A stretch of 64,000 nt of DNA from Clostridium sp. E02 (GCF_003833015.1 NZ_RJLQ01000020.1:1-64000), one strand, 5' to 3'; numbered from the stretch's first letter, positions 16,701-25,855 are shown. Notes: generated by a model from the sequence alone, not told the origin. Numbers and translations are program-made.

Positions 16701-17864
16701 ATGAATATAGATAAGAAAAATAGTAAAATTTTATTTGCAGCTGTTATCTTTTTCTGGTTTGCCCAGTATGTTTATATCCCATTCCAGACTCCATACCTGA
16801 TGGGGATTGGGACCTCGGCCGGTATGGTGGGAATGATTATCGGTGCTTACGGTATATCGCAGATGCTGTTGCGCCTTCCAGTTGGAGTTCTCGCAGACTG
16901 CCGGAACCGACATAAGAAGTTTATTATAATTGGAGGTCTTTCCTCAGGGATTGCCTCCATCTTTCGTATACTTATGCAGAACGGAACTGGATTTTTACTT
17001 GCAAACCTGTTCTCAGGTTTTGCAAGTGCCATGTGGATTTCTTTTATGGTTTTGTACATGAGTTTATATCCTTCAGAACAGCAAAAAGCAACCAGCCAGT
17101 TGGTTCTGGCTAATAATCTGGGGATGCTTGCAGGGTTTGTAACCAGTACACTGTTTTATCAAAGGCTTGGGATGCCAGTGATCTGTATGTTTAGTGTGAT
17201 GGCAGGTATTTGCTGTGCCTTTACAGCCTGTAAAATAAAGGAGACTGAATGCCAGATAAGCAGCAGCTCAGATGGTTCGACTGCTTTACCAAGGAATATG
17301 CTTTGTGTATGCTTTAACCGTCGACTTCTATTTTTTGCTGTTCTGGCTTTGGTCCAGCAGGGAGTGCAGATGTCCACGACGATGTCATTCACCACCCAGA
17401 TTATTAAAAATCTCGGAGCGGATATGAGGATACTTGGAATATCTTGTATTATTTATATGTTATCCGCTGTTGTATGGGCAAAATTTGCCTCAACAAAGGC
17501 ATGCAGTGTACTCTCACCAAAGAATTGGATATTTCTTGTATTCTGCACCACTGCAGGTTATTGTATTCTCATACCGATGAGCACCAGCATTCCAGTGATC
17601 TGTTTTCTTCAAATCCTGCCTGGAATGGCAACCGGAATTCTATTTTCTTTCTTGACCTGCGAAGCGATGAAGAGTGTTCCGGCAGAAAAGAAATCGACTG
17701 CTATGGGCTGTTTCCAGGCAATCTATGCACTTGGAATGACAGTTTTTCCAATTATTTGCGGAAAAATAGCAGGTGCATTCTCCATGACTGCAGCATATTT
17801 GTTCTTGGCTGTAATCTGTGTGATTGCAGCGTTCGGTTCCAGATTCACATTCCATACTCAATGA
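16701..17864 (+). CDS. MFS transporter
   Basis: The 387-residue protein has about twelve hydrophobic spans and the MFS loop 2-3 motif in the form GVLADCRNRHKK (about 70-80). It belongs to the major facilitator superfamily, acting as a proton-coupled carrier. It starts 13 bases after the antiterminator gene with AAAAAGGA as ribosome site, so it is the last gene of beta-glucoside operon 1. It might export the aglycone released by the glucosidase or a toxic glucoside, or be an alternative importer. Its substrate is not readable. Confidence 0.82.
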   Translation: MNIDKKNSKILFAAVIFFWFAQYVYIPFQTPYLMGIGTSAGMVGMIIGAYGISQMLLRLPVGVLADCRNRHKKFIIIGGLSSGIASIFRILMQNGTGFLLANLFSGFASAMWISFMVLYMSLYPSEQQKATSQLVLANNLGMLAGFVTSTLFYQRLGMPVICMFSVMAGICCAFTACKIKETECQISSSSDGSTALPRNMLCVCFNRRLLFFAVLALVQQGVQMSTTMSFTTQIIKNLGADMRILGISCIIYMLSAVVWAKFASTKACSVLSPKNWIFLVFCTTAGYCILIPMSTSIPVICFLQILPGMATGILFSFLTCEAMKSVPAEKKSTAMGCFQAIYALGMTVFPIICGKIAGAFSMTAAYLFLAVICVIAAFGSRFTFHTQ

Positions 17865-17943
17865 AAAAGCTGGTGTGGCTGATTGCTGCTGCATTTTGCC
17901 AGGAAATCCCCATGTGTTATCCATACGGAACAGAAAAAACACC

Positions 17944-17972
17944 TTGACGGGACCTGTGTTTTGGCTTATTAT
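17944..17972 (+). promoter_or_regulatory. Strong promoter of the ABC-F gene
   Basis: TTGACG (17944-17949) and TATTAT (17967-17972) are 17 bases apart. Transcription from near 17979 gives a leader of about 265 bases before the ABC-F start. Confidence 0.8.
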
Positions 17973-18015
17973 AAAGGAAATATAGTATTTTTAAACTAAG
18001 AAAGGTAATAACAAT

Positions 18016-18147
18016 ATGAACTCGATACTTAAATGGGTAAAATTAGAATCTATTATGATCGCATTATTTCAGGTTAAGGCTAGAAGTGCGTCCAAATTTA
18101 ATAGATTCAAGGTTAACCATATAAGAATTTTGGAGTATTCAGATTAA
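18016..18147 (+). CDS. Putative 43-codon leader peptide of the ABC-F gene
   Basis: It starts MNSILKWVKLES and ends RILEYSD, with AAGAAAGG about ten bases before ATG. It is basic and has no recognisable family. It lies wholly in the leader between the promoter and the terminator hairpin at 18182, the arrangement found where ribosome stalling by an antibiotic switches a resistance gene on. Translation and regulatory function are inference. Confidence 0.45.
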   Translation: MNSILKWVKLESIMIALFQVKARSASKFNRFKVNHIRILEYSD

Positions 18148-18181
18148 GATCATTTGTTATTACAGTGATAGTTGATTTTGC

Positions 18182-18212
18182 AACCCAAAGCTTATTGGCT
18201 TTGGGTTTTTTT
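18182..18212 (+). terminator. Attenuator-type terminator before the ABC-F gene
   Basis: AACCCAAAGC (18182-18191) pairs perfectly with GCTTTGGGTT (18198-18207), and Ts run on to 18212. It sits 33 bases before the ABC-F start codon, well after its promoter, so it can only act as an attenuator of that gene. Confidence 0.85.
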
Positions 18213-18244
18213 GCGTTTAATTATAAGAAAGGTCAGGTAGAGTC

Positions 18245-20203
18245 ATGATAGAAGTAAGTATGAATAATCTAACGAAATTTTATGGAGCCAACAAGATATT
18301 TGAAACGATTAGCTTTGAGGTGAAAACAGGGGAGAGGATTGGGCTAATTGGTAAAAATGGATGTGGGAAAACTACTATTATGAAAATTATTATGGGAAGG
18401 TTTGAGGATACGGGGCATGTCCAGATTGGGGAAAATTCGTATGGAGAGACGATTTCAGAAGATTATCAGGCAGGAGAGGTAAATCTTCGTAAAGGGGTTA
18501 AGGTTGGGTACTTAAATCAGATCCCTGTTTACAGTGAAGATACCAAAGCAATTGATGTAATCCGCATGGCTTTTCAAAAAGTTTTTGATTTGAAGAGAGG
18601 GTTATCAGAGCTTGAGGGGGTACTTCAGTCTTCTTCGGGTGAGGAGCTTGAAAAAGTACTATTACGTTACGGACGGCTCACGCAGGAGTATGAAATAGCT
18701 GGGGGATATGAGCTGGAAACGACGATTAATAAGATTACAGAGGGGCTTAAAATCAATGATATTTTAAAGCAGCTTCCATTTAACAGTTTAAGTGGCGGAG
18801 AAAAAACCAGAGTGATTTTAGCAAAGATACTTCTTGAAGATCCAGATATTCTGCTTCTTGACGAACCTACCAATCACCTGGACTTAGAAACAACACAATG
18901 GTTGGAAGGCTTTTTAAAGGATTATAAAGGTTCGGTTCTGATTATATCCCATGACAGATATTTTCTGGATCATGTTGTTATGAAAATTGTGGAGTTAGAG
19001 TTTAGCCGGGCAAATATTTATATGGGAAATTATAGTTATTATGTACTGGAAAAAGAGAGACGGTTCTTAATTGACTACAAGCATTATATCAATCAGCAAA
19101 AAAAGATCGAACAGATGGAAAAGCAGATTGAGCGATACCGTATTTGGGGAAATATGCGAGATAGTGAGGCGATGTTTAAACGGGCAAAGGAATTGGAGAA
19201 ACGTCTGGTAAAGATTGAAGTATTGGATAAACCGGTTCTAGAAAGCAAGAAGGTACGTCTGAATCAGGATAGCATAAAACGTTCCGGAAAAATGGTATTA
19301 GAAACCGAACACTTAAGTAAAAGTTTTGGTGATAAAGCATTATTAAAAGATATTGATATGCAAATTCATTATCAGGATAGTGTCTGCATTATCGGGCAAA
19401 ATGGGTGCGGCAAATCGACTCTGCTTAAGCTGATATTAGGAGAATTAAAGCCGGATTACGGTACGGTAAAAATTGGTGCACAGGTAAAAATCGGTTATCT
19501 GCCTCAACAGGTTGTTTTTGAAGATGAAGACCAGACTATACTTGAGTATTTTTCAGGTTATCACAATATTACTTATGAAGTGGCCAGAAATCAATTGGCA
19601 AGAGTATTATTTTTTAAAGATGATGTCCATAAGAAAATAAAATTCTTATCTGGTGGGGAGAAGAGCCGGTTAAGGTTATGTTCTTTAACCTTTGAAAAAG
19701 TGAATTTCATGATTCTGGATGAGCCGACCAATCACCTGGATATTGATTCTAGGGAAGTGCTGGAGGAAACTTTAACCGCATTTGAGGGAACCCTTTTATT
19801 TGTATCTCATGACCGGTATTTTATAAATAAGGTTGCAGGTAAAATTATGTCATTTGAGTATAACCGTCTTATTACTTATCCCGGAAATTATACGTATTAT
19901 CAGGAAGAATTGCAAAAGGCAGGAAAAGTTGAGGAGCAGTCAAATGAAAAGAAACCTTCCACTGGGGGAGAAGAGAAACAATATAGCCAAACAGATCACA
20001 AATCCAGAAAGATAAATCCCCAAAAGTTAGAGATTCTTGAGCATGAGATTGAGGCCATAGAAGCTAAATTAAACGTTTTGGAACAAGAGATAAACAATAA
20101 TAATACAAATTCTGAATATTTACAGGAACTATTATTAAAAAAAGAAACGATGGAGAAAGAACTGTATCTTGCTTATGATACATGGGAGAATTGTCACTAT
20201 TAA
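18245..20203 (+). CDS. ABC-F ribosomal protection-type ATPase
   Basis: The 652-residue protein has two ABC domains and no membrane spans. Domain 1 has Walker A GKNGCGKTT, signature SLSGGEKTR and LLLDEPTNHLDLE. Domain 2 has GQNGCGKST, FLSGGEKSR and MILDEPTNHLDID. The two are joined by a charged linker (about 270-340) that in ABC-F proteins reaches into the ribosome. The C-terminal 80 residues are a Lys/Glu-rich coiled coil. Members either tune translation (EttA, Uup) or evict antibiotics (Vga, Lsa, CplR). The private promoter, leader ORF and attenuator favour drug-inducible protection against a macrolide, lincosamide or pleuromutilin. Which drug is unknown. Confidence 0.9.
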   Translation: MIEVSMNNLTKFYGANKIFETISFEVKTGERIGLIGKNGCGKTTIMKIIMGRFEDTGHVQIGENSYGETISEDYQAGEVNLRKGVKVGYLNQIPVYSEDTKAIDVIRMAFQKVFDLKRGLSELEGVLQSSSGEELEKVLLRYGRLTQEYEIAGGYELETTINKITEGLKINDILKQLPFNSLSGGEKTRVILAKILLEDPDILLLDEPTNHLDLETTQWLEGFLKDYKGSVLIISHDRYFLDHVVMKIVELEFSRANIYMGNYSYYVLEKERRFLIDYKHYINQQKKIEQMEKQIERYRIWGNMRDSEAMFKRAKELEKRLVKIEVLDKPVLESKKVRLNQDSIKRSGKMVLETEHLSKSFGDKALLKDIDMQIHYQDSVCIIGQNGCGKSTLLKLILGELKPDYGTVKIGAQVKIGYLPQQVVFEDEDQTILEYFSGYHNITYEVARNQLARVLFFKDDVHKKIKFLSGGEKSRLRLCSLTFEKVNFMILDEPTNHLDIDSREVLEETLTAFEGTLLFVSHDRYFINKVAGKIMSFEYNRLITYPGNYTYYQEELQKAGKVEEQSNEKKPSTGGEEKQYSQTDHKSRKINPQKLEILEHEIEAIEAKLNVLEQEINNNNTNSEYLQELLLKKETMEKELYLAYDTWENCHY

Positions 20204-20371
20204 GCGTTCGAGGTGATTTTTATGGAGAGTGGCTGTAATTTAACTCTTCGAAGCATGGTGTAATTTATGTCGAGTTGTAGATTATGTCTGTGAATTTTCG
20301 ATTCCGATTGCAAGAAACCTTGAAGTAATGTTGTATTTGTTTAAGATATCTGTAAAAATTAGATTTAAAGA

Positions 20372-20400
20372 TTGAAAAGTTAAAAAAGTAATGTTATATT
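20372..20400 (+). promoter_or_regulatory. Promoter of the GTPase-kinase operon
   Basis: TTGAAA (20372-20377) and TATATT (20395-20400) are 17 bases apart, followed after about 48 bases by a short leader ORF. Confidence 0.65.
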
Positions 20401-20447
20401 ATATATATAAATTCCGAGTGACGGAAAAATGAAGGGAGATGTTCTAT

Positions 20448-20480
20448 ATGATAAAAATGGTTGAGGTGACTGTTTCCTAA
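20448..20480 (+). CDS. Putative 10-codon leader peptide (MIKMVEVTVS)
   Basis: GAAGGGAG stands eight bases before ATG, a better ribosome site than many genes here have, yet the frame closes after ten codons. It is followed by a series of hairpins and a terminator-like stem before the GTPase gene. This is the pattern of translation-attenuated resistance genes. Its role is inferred. Confidence 0.45.
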   Translation: MIKMVEVTVS

Positions 20481-20487
20481 ACTAAAT

Positions 20488-20666
20488 AGAGCAATGGCAG
20501 TAGTAATGCTTTTTGGGATGTGACTCATAGCAAAGCTCTGCCATTATAAGTAACCTTTTGTGGATTCTATGGCTTATGGTTGATGCACACCTTAGAGTGT
20601 GCTAGTTTTGGTATAAAAATGACCGCAGTTGTAGCCTTTTAATAAGGGTACTTTCTGCGGTATTTT
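20488..20666 (+). promoter_or_regulatory. Structured leader with alternative hairpins and attenuator
   Basis: AATGGCAG (from about 20492) pairs with CTGCCATT (about 20537-20544), while the overlapping AGAGC can pair with the adjoining GCTCT. GCACAC/GTGTGC forms a second hairpin (about 20585-20602). ACCGCAG (20622-20628) pairs with CTGCGGT (20655-20661), with further pairing of GTAGCC to GGGTAC inside it, and is followed by ATTTTTGTG. The last stem is a plausible terminator ahead of the GTPase gene, and the earlier ones could form antiterminators when ribosomes stall on the leader peptide. Confidence 0.6.
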
Positions 20667-20730
20667 TGTGCTCTTTTTTAGGGAGCAGTGTTTGGTTTTG
20701 GGTGTAAAAGCAATAAAAGGGGGTCGGTTT

Positions 20731-20787
20731 ATGAACATTAAGCTAAAAGATGTAAAGACAAATTTTATGGAGGAAATATATGATTAA
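20731..20787 (+). CDS. Putative 18-codon ORF overlapping the GTPase start
   Basis: It begins MNIKLKDVKTNF after AAAAGGGGG, and its stop (20785-20787) lies past the GTPase ATG at 20780. The overlap suggests translational coupling of the GTPase gene. The GGAGG that serves the GTPase start lies inside this small ORF, so ribosomes translating it would affect access. No homology is recognised. Confidence 0.4.
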   Translation: MNIKLKDVKTNFMEEIYD

Positions 20788-21850
20788 TTTAGTGGATTAT
20801 GGATTTACGCTAGATATGATACCACAAAATAGCGTAGGGATTCCGGCGAGGATCACAGCGGTTCATAAAGAGCGGTATGCTCTTGTTTGTGAACATGGAG
20901 AGATCTATGGACGTTTAAAATCCAGTGCTTATTATGCGGATACAGCAATGGATTTTCCAATAACTGGGGATTTTGTTATGATAAACCATAACCCGCATGG
21001 GGACAGTCAGATTATTGAAACGCTTCATCGGAAAACCAAATTTTCTCGGAGTAATTTATTGGGGCATGCGAGGGGGTATGCAAAAACTGTGAAAGAACAG
21101 ATCGTAGCAGCAAATTTTGATTATGTATTTATTATGCAGTCAATCAATCATGACCTAAATGTAAGACGGCTGGAACGTTATCTGACACAGGCAGGGCAGT
21201 CAGGAGCAATGCCAGTGGTAATACTGACGAAAGCGGATCTTGCAGAAGATCATGAAGAGGTGTTAAAGAATATTGAAAAAGTAACGGTAGGAGTTAACGT
21301 TCATTCTATTAGTGCAAAAACTGGATACGGGCTGGATCGTTTATCAAACTATTTACAACCAGGTAAAACGATTGTTTTTCTTGGTTCATCAGGTGTTGGA
21401 AAGTCAAGTCTTGTCAATGCATTGGCTGGTTATGAGGTTATGCCTGTCAAGGAAATTCGTGAAGAGGATAGTCGTGGGCGGCATACCACCACTCATCGCC
21501 AGCTGCTAATGCTTCCCAACGGTACAATTGTAATCGATACACCTGGTATGCGTGAGTTGGGGATGTGGGAGATAACCGAAGGGCTTTGTGAAGTTTTTGC
21601 GGATGTTGAGAAATATATAGGGAATTGTAAGTTTTCTGATTGCAAACATGAAACAGAGCCAGGTTGTGCGGTGAAAGCTGCAATGGAACGTGGTGAACTA
21701 TCCTTAGAGCGTTGGGAAAGCTATTTAAAAATTAAACATGATGCAAAATATGCAGCGGACAGAAGTACTTTTCTTCGGGATAAGGATGCACGAAATAAGG
21801 AGCAGATGATACAGAACAAGCGGAAGAAAAACAAAGAAAGGGAATTGTAA
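20780..21850 (+). CDS. RsgA-like circularly permuted ribosome GTPase
   Basis: The 356-residue protein has an N-terminal OB-like part (about 15-75). The GTPase domain shows permuted motif order: TKADL (G4) comes first, then FLGSSGVGKSSLVN (G1, about residue 197), then IDTPGMRE (G3). A Cys/His zinc module follows (GNCKFSDCKHETEPGC) and a basic tail. RsgA matures the 30S subunit. This copy is longer at the N-terminus than housekeeping RsgA and is paired with an antibiotic-kinase-like gene behind a regulated leader. It may therefore be a specialised ribosome-protective paralogue. The family is certain; the special role is inference. Confidence 0.88.
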   Translation: MINLVDYGFTLDMIPQNSVGIPARITAVHKERYALVCEHGEIYGRLKSSAYYADTAMDFPITGDFVMINHNPHGDSQIIETLHRKTKFSRSNLLGHARGYAKTVKEQIVAANFDYVFIMQSINHDLNVRRLERYLTQAGQSGAMPVVILTKADLAEDHEEVLKNIEKVTVGVNVHSISAKTGYGLDRLSNYLQPGKTIVFLGSSGVGKSSLVNALAGYEVMPVKEIREEDSRGRHTTTHRQLLMLPNGTIVIDTPGMRELGMWEITEGLCEVFADVEKYIGNCKFSDCKHETEPGCAVKAAMERGELSLERWESYLKIKHDAKYAADRSTFLRDKDARNKEQMIQNKRKKNKEREL

Positions 21851-21852
21851 AT

Positions 21853-22875
21853 ATGGAATCAGGTGAAAGAATTCTATCAGAAACCTTAATTGTGGTATTA
21901 GGGAAGGCCTTAAATCAAGAAATTATAGACGCAAGCTTTGAAACGGAACAGCTAAAAGGTGGAACGGTAGGAGAGGTAACTCTGGTATCTGGAGTGGCAA
22001 TAACGATAGATGGGAAGAGATTGCCTTACAAGGTTGTCTATAAGAAACAAAAGAAATGGGAACGCTACTTTGATCCTGATTCATGGCGAAGGGAATATGA
22101 CCTTTATGCTGCGAATCTGGATCCGATATTTTCTGAATCATTTAGTTGGCCGAAATGCTATTATGCGGAATTATTAGAAGATGAAACCCACATATGGATG
22201 GAATATATTGAGGGTATATCAGGTTTGAAATTAAATAGTGCAATGTATGAGCAGGTAGCTGAGGAATTAGGGCGGTTTCAAGGTGGAATTTATACACGAA
22301 TGCCGAAAGAACTAGATTCACTCACGAATCTCAGTAGAAAGGAGAATAGTAAAAATTACTACATGCATTATCGTTCATGGAATGAGGTGTATGATTATAT
22401 TCGTGCAGAGGACTGCGAAATACCAAAACATCTATGTAAAATGCTTATTGATGTGGACGAAAACGCAGATCAGATATGGGCGTGCATTGAGCAATTACCA
22501 GTGGTATTCTGTCACAGAGATTTTTGGGTGGAAAATATATTTTATACAGACCAGAAAGTTTTACTAATAGATTGGGATACAGCTGGCTGGGGATATTTGG
22601 GCGAAGACATTGCGAGTCTAATTGCGGATGAAGGAGATGTTGCCCATATGATTGAAAATTATGAGAAAAGTGTAAGTGCTTATTACAGAGGTTTTTCAAA
22701 CTATGTGGACGTATCCCACATAAAGCGCCCGTATATCAAGGAAATGATACTTTTTACATTTGGATATAGATTGGTGGAGGGAATTAAATTTGCCAAAACC
22801 TTGGAGGAAAAGACTTTGCAAATTGCCATCCTTGATAAAATTTATGAAATGGAAGAAATAAATTTTCATAATTAA
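21853..22875 (+). CDS. APH-like phosphotransferase
   Basis: The 340-residue protein has the aminoglycoside/choline kinase fold. The Brenner motif VVFCHRDFWVENIF (about 217-230) contains the catalytic Asp, and LLIDWDTAGWG follows with the metal-binding Asp. The N-lobe LPYKVVYKKQK carries the ATP-binding Lys. It starts three bases after the GTPase stop, so the two are co-transcribed. Such enzymes phosphorylate an aminoglycoside, macrolide or small alcohol. The leader structures upstream and the ABC-F neighbour argue for an antibiotic, but the substrate is not deducible. Confidence 0.82.
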   Translation: MESGERILSETLIVVLGKALNQEIIDASFETEQLKGGTVGEVTLVSGVAITIDGKRLPYKVVYKKQKKWERYFDPDSWRREYDLYAANLDPIFSESFSWPKCYYAELLEDETHIWMEYIEGISGLKLNSAMYEQVAEELGRFQGGIYTRMPKELDSLTNLSRKENSKNYYMHYRSWNEVYDYIRAEDCEIPKHLCKMLIDVDENADQIWACIEQLPVVFCHRDFWVENIFYTDQKVLLIDWDTAGWGYLGEDIASLIADEGDVAHMIENYEKSVSAYYRGFSNYVDVSHIKRPYIKEMILFTFGYRLVEGIKFAKTLEEKTLQIAILDKIYEMEEINFHN

Positions 22876-22914
22876 TCTGTGATTTACAAGCATTGTTCCG
22901 GAGGCACGGCATTC

Positions 22915-23337
22915 CTATTGTTTTATGGCATATAAACGAGCAATCCGTTTGCACATCATTGAAAAAGTGTGTACCTCATCCTCTGTCAATGCTTCCTCAA
23001 TCAGATTCATTACTTCATCCCCAAAGTCATTAACTCGATCCAAAAAAGCTTTCCCTTCTTTGGTAAGTATAATATTATAGGAACGGCGGTCATGGGCCTG
23101 CCGCTCCTGTATAATATATTTTTTGTCCAGCAAACGCTTTGTCAATTTAGAAATGCCAGATTGGGAGATGCCTCTCATTTCAGCAAGTTCTTTCGTAGTT
23201 TTTGCGCCGTGTTTGTTCAATGTATCGAGTATATAGAATTGTGCGGTAGAAACCCCTTCTACATTGAACTTATTCGAATTTGATACAATCATACATTGAA
23301 AAGGAATATAACTTTCCGTTAATTCATGATCAGCCAT
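22915..23337 (-). CDS. MarR-family transcriptional regulator
   Basis: The 140-residue protein has a MarR winged helix: STAQFYILDTLNKHGAKTTKELAEMRGISQSGISKLTKRLLDKK with the wing RQAHDRRSYNIILT. It binds DNA as a dimer and usually releases it on binding a phenolic or drug ligand. It begins 12 bases after the short UvrA-like gene on the minus strand and is probably the repressor of that two-gene operon. It converges with the kinase gene, and only about 40 bases separate them. Confidence 0.9.
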   Translation of the reverse strand: MADHELTESYIPFQCMIVSNSNKFNVEGVSTAQFYILDTLNKHGAKTTKELAEMRGISQSGISKLTKRLLDKKYIIQERQAHDRRSYNIILTKEGKAFLDRVNDFGDEVMNLIEEALTEDEVHTFSMMCKRIARLYAIKQ

Positions 23338-23349
23338 TGCTAAAACCTC

Positions 23350-25611
23350 CTATTGTTCATTGATATATCTTTTTAAGTGTTTTCCTGTTAGAGATTCTTT
23401 ACAGTGAATGATATCTTTTGGCAATCCTGAAAACATGACATTGCCTCCGTTTTGTCCTGCATATGGGCCGATGTCGATGATCCAATCTGCCTGGCAAATA
23501 ATTTCCAAATTGTGCTCAATGACTATAAGAGTAGAATTTTGATCCACCAAACGGTTCATTACTCCAATCAGCTGTTTGATGTCAGCCATATGCAGACCGG
23601 TTGACGGCTCATCTAAGACATAGATTTGTCCGTTGCTTTCAAGTTCGGAAGCAAGTTTAATCCGCTGCAGCTCACCACCAGATAGTGTACTGAGAGGTTG
23701 TCCCAAAGAGACATAAGTAATACCAACATCGGAAAGTCGTTTCAGTACATCTAAGATTTCTTTTTCCTGAAAAAATGCCAAGGCTTCCGTAACCGTCATT
23801 TTAAGGACATCAGCAATGGTTTTTCCCCTCAGTTGATAGGCAAGTACATCATCCGTATAACGATTTCCGTGACATTCTTCACATTCTGTGACAATTGTAT
23901 CCATAAATGCCAAATCCGTATAAGTGACTCCCAAACCTTTACAGGCAGGACAAGCACCATGTGAATTAAAACTGAATAGAGAAGCACTTACCCCATTCCT
24001 TTTTGCAAATAATTTTCGGATGATGTCAAAAATACCTGTAAAAGTTGCTATATTGGAGCGTTTTGAAGCTTGAATCCCTTTTTGGTCAATAAAAATAGTT
24101 TCCGGATATAATTCCGGCAGCACCCCATGAATAAGCGTACTTTTTCCAGAACCAGCGACTCCGGTTACAACAGTCATCACTCCCTTTGGTATCTCAACCG
24201 AAATGTTTTTTAAGTTATGCAAAGTTGCATCTTTTATAGAAAGCCATTTGTTTGGTTCACGTGTATCCAATTTTAGCACAGGGCAGTTGGATAGATTGTT
24301 TCCTGTAAGTGTGCCTGATTTTTTTAATCCATCCAAATCGCCTTGAAATACAATTTCTCCGCCATGAGTTCCAGCGCCTGGTCCCATATCAATAATATGG
24401 TCTGCGATTTTTATGATGTCAGGATCATGTTCTACAATTAAAACTGTGTTTCCCTTGTCGCGTAATAATCGCAAAAGCTCATTGATTTTATTTATGTCAT
24501 GAGGGTGGAGGCCAATACTTGGTTCGTCAAAAATATAAGTGAGGTCAGTCAGACTGCTTCCAAGCTGGCTAACCATCTTAATTCTTTGTGATTCTCCGCC
24601 GGAAAGTGTTGATGTTTCCCTGCTTAAACTTAAATAGCCTAGTCCAATAGATACCATATGTTGAAGCCGGCTTACAAGCTCTGAAACAATAGTAGCTGCT
24701 ACAGGCGAATGTATGGACTGAATAAAATCCAAAAGTTCGTTTATTTGCAGATTGGCACATTCCGCAATATTTTTACCATTTATGTTACAAGACAATACCT
24801 TATCATTTAATCGTGTTCCATGGCAGTAGGGGCACTCTTGTTTTATAACAAATTGCTCGATATCCTTGCCATATCTGACTTTTTCACCATCCTCTTTTTT
24901 TAGAAAACTTCGCTCAATACGTGGAATCAGCCCCTCATACAGTGAGGTTTTATGCCATTCGGGTGATGGATTCTTAACTTTAATTCCCTTTGGGTAAAGA
25001 AGAAGTTCCAATTCTTCTACAGAAAAGTCTTTCAGTTTTTTATCATTATCAAAAAAGCCGGAATGAATATACCGGGTAAATCGCCATCCGCCTGGTTCAA
25101 ACGTTGGAAAACGGATGGCTCCTTCGTTTAGGGATTTATCTTTATCCAACAGTCTTTCTATATCAATGGTTTCTATTTTTCCTAGGCCTTCACAGTGTTC
25201 ACACATTCCAGCTGGATTGTTAAATGAAAACACATCGGAATAACCTACAAAGGGTTCTCCAATGCGAGAGAATAATAAACGCATTAAAGAGTAAATATCT
25301 GTAATCGTGCCTACCGTTGACCGAGCATTTCCCCCTAAGCGTTTTTGATTAATAATAAAGGATACGGATAAATGATCTATTTTATCTACATCCGGTTTTC
25401 CGTAATGTGGCATGCGGTGGCGGATAAAACTGGTATAAGTTTCATTTAATTGTCTTTGTGATTCTGCTGCAATTGTATCAAAAACTAGAGATGATTTTCC
25501 AGAACCGGAAACACCGGTAAAAACAGTAATTTCTTTTTTGGGTATCCGAACATTTATATTTTTGAGATTTCGTTCTCTAGCGCCAAATACCTCAATTTGA
25601 TGATCAGTCAT
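23350..25611 (-). CDS. Short UvrA-like ABC ATPase (drug-resistance type UvrA paralogue)
   Basis: The 753-residue protein has the UvrA layout of two ABC modules: Walker A TGVSGSGKSSLVFDT and TGVAGSGKSTLIHG, signatures TLSGGESQRIK and TLSGGELQRIK, and zinc pairs CEHCEGLGK, CPYCHGTR, CPACKGLG and CEECHGNR. It is about 190 residues shorter than housekeeping UvrA, in line with loss of the UvrB-binding region. Short UvrA paralogues such as DrrC of anthracycline producers are linked to resistance against DNA-binding drugs. The ATG at 25611 with AGAGG is preferred over one at 25641. The MarR gene follows in the same operon. The role is inferred. Confidence 0.88.
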   Translation of the reverse strand: MTDHQIEVFGARERNLKNINVRIPKKEITVFTGVSGSGKSSLVFDTIAAESQRQLNETYTSFIRHRMPHYGKPDVDKIDHLSVSFIINQKRLGGNARSTVGTITDIYSLMRLLFSRIGEPFVGYSDVFSFNNPAGMCEHCEGLGKIETIDIERLLDKDKSLNEGAIRFPTFEPGGWRFTRYIHSGFFDNDKKLKDFSVEELELLLYPKGIKVKNPSPEWHKTSLYEGLIPRIERSFLKKEDGEKVRYGKDIEQFVIKQECPYCHGTRLNDKVLSCNINGKNIAECANLQINELLDFIQSIHSPVAATIVSELVSRLQHMVSIGLGYLSLSRETSTLSGGESQRIKMVSQLGSSLTDLTYIFDEPSIGLHPHDINKINELLRLLRDKGNTVLIVEHDPDIIKIADHIIDMGPGAGTHGGEIVFQGDLDGLKKSGTLTGNNLSNCPVLKLDTREPNKWLSIKDATLHNLKNISVEIPKGVMTVVTGVAGSGKSTLIHGVLPELYPETIFIDQKGIQASKRSNIATFTGIFDIIRKLFAKRNGVSASLFSFNSHGACPACKGLGVTYTDLAFMDTIVTECEECHGNRYTDDVLAYQLRGKTIADVLKMTVTEALAFFQEKEILDVLKRLSDVGITYVSLGQPLSTLSGGELQRIKLASELESNGQIYVLDEPSTGLHMADIKQLIGVMNRLVDQNSTLIVIEHNLEIICQADWIIDIGPYAGQNGGNVMFSGLPKDIIHCKESLTGKHLKRYINEQ

Positions 25612-25855
25612 AAGTTTACCTCTATGTATATTATGTGACATGGTTGATATATGAGTGGGTTAAGTATATTTATAGTAACACCATTTTTACTTTTTTGCAA
25701 GAAGGCGTAAAAATAACCCCAATGAGATGTATGTCGAACAAATAATAATTTCTAATATATATTATATCTATTATATGGTAAAATTAAGAAAAAGGTAGTG
25801 ATTAATTAGAGCTGATAGAATGTAAAAATAGGAAAAGACAGGTTGGTATTTAAAA

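Noticed and set aside
18001-18244. Metabolite riboswitch before the ABC-F gene
   Set aside because: No known aptamer core was recognised; a translated leader ORF plus terminator explains the region better.
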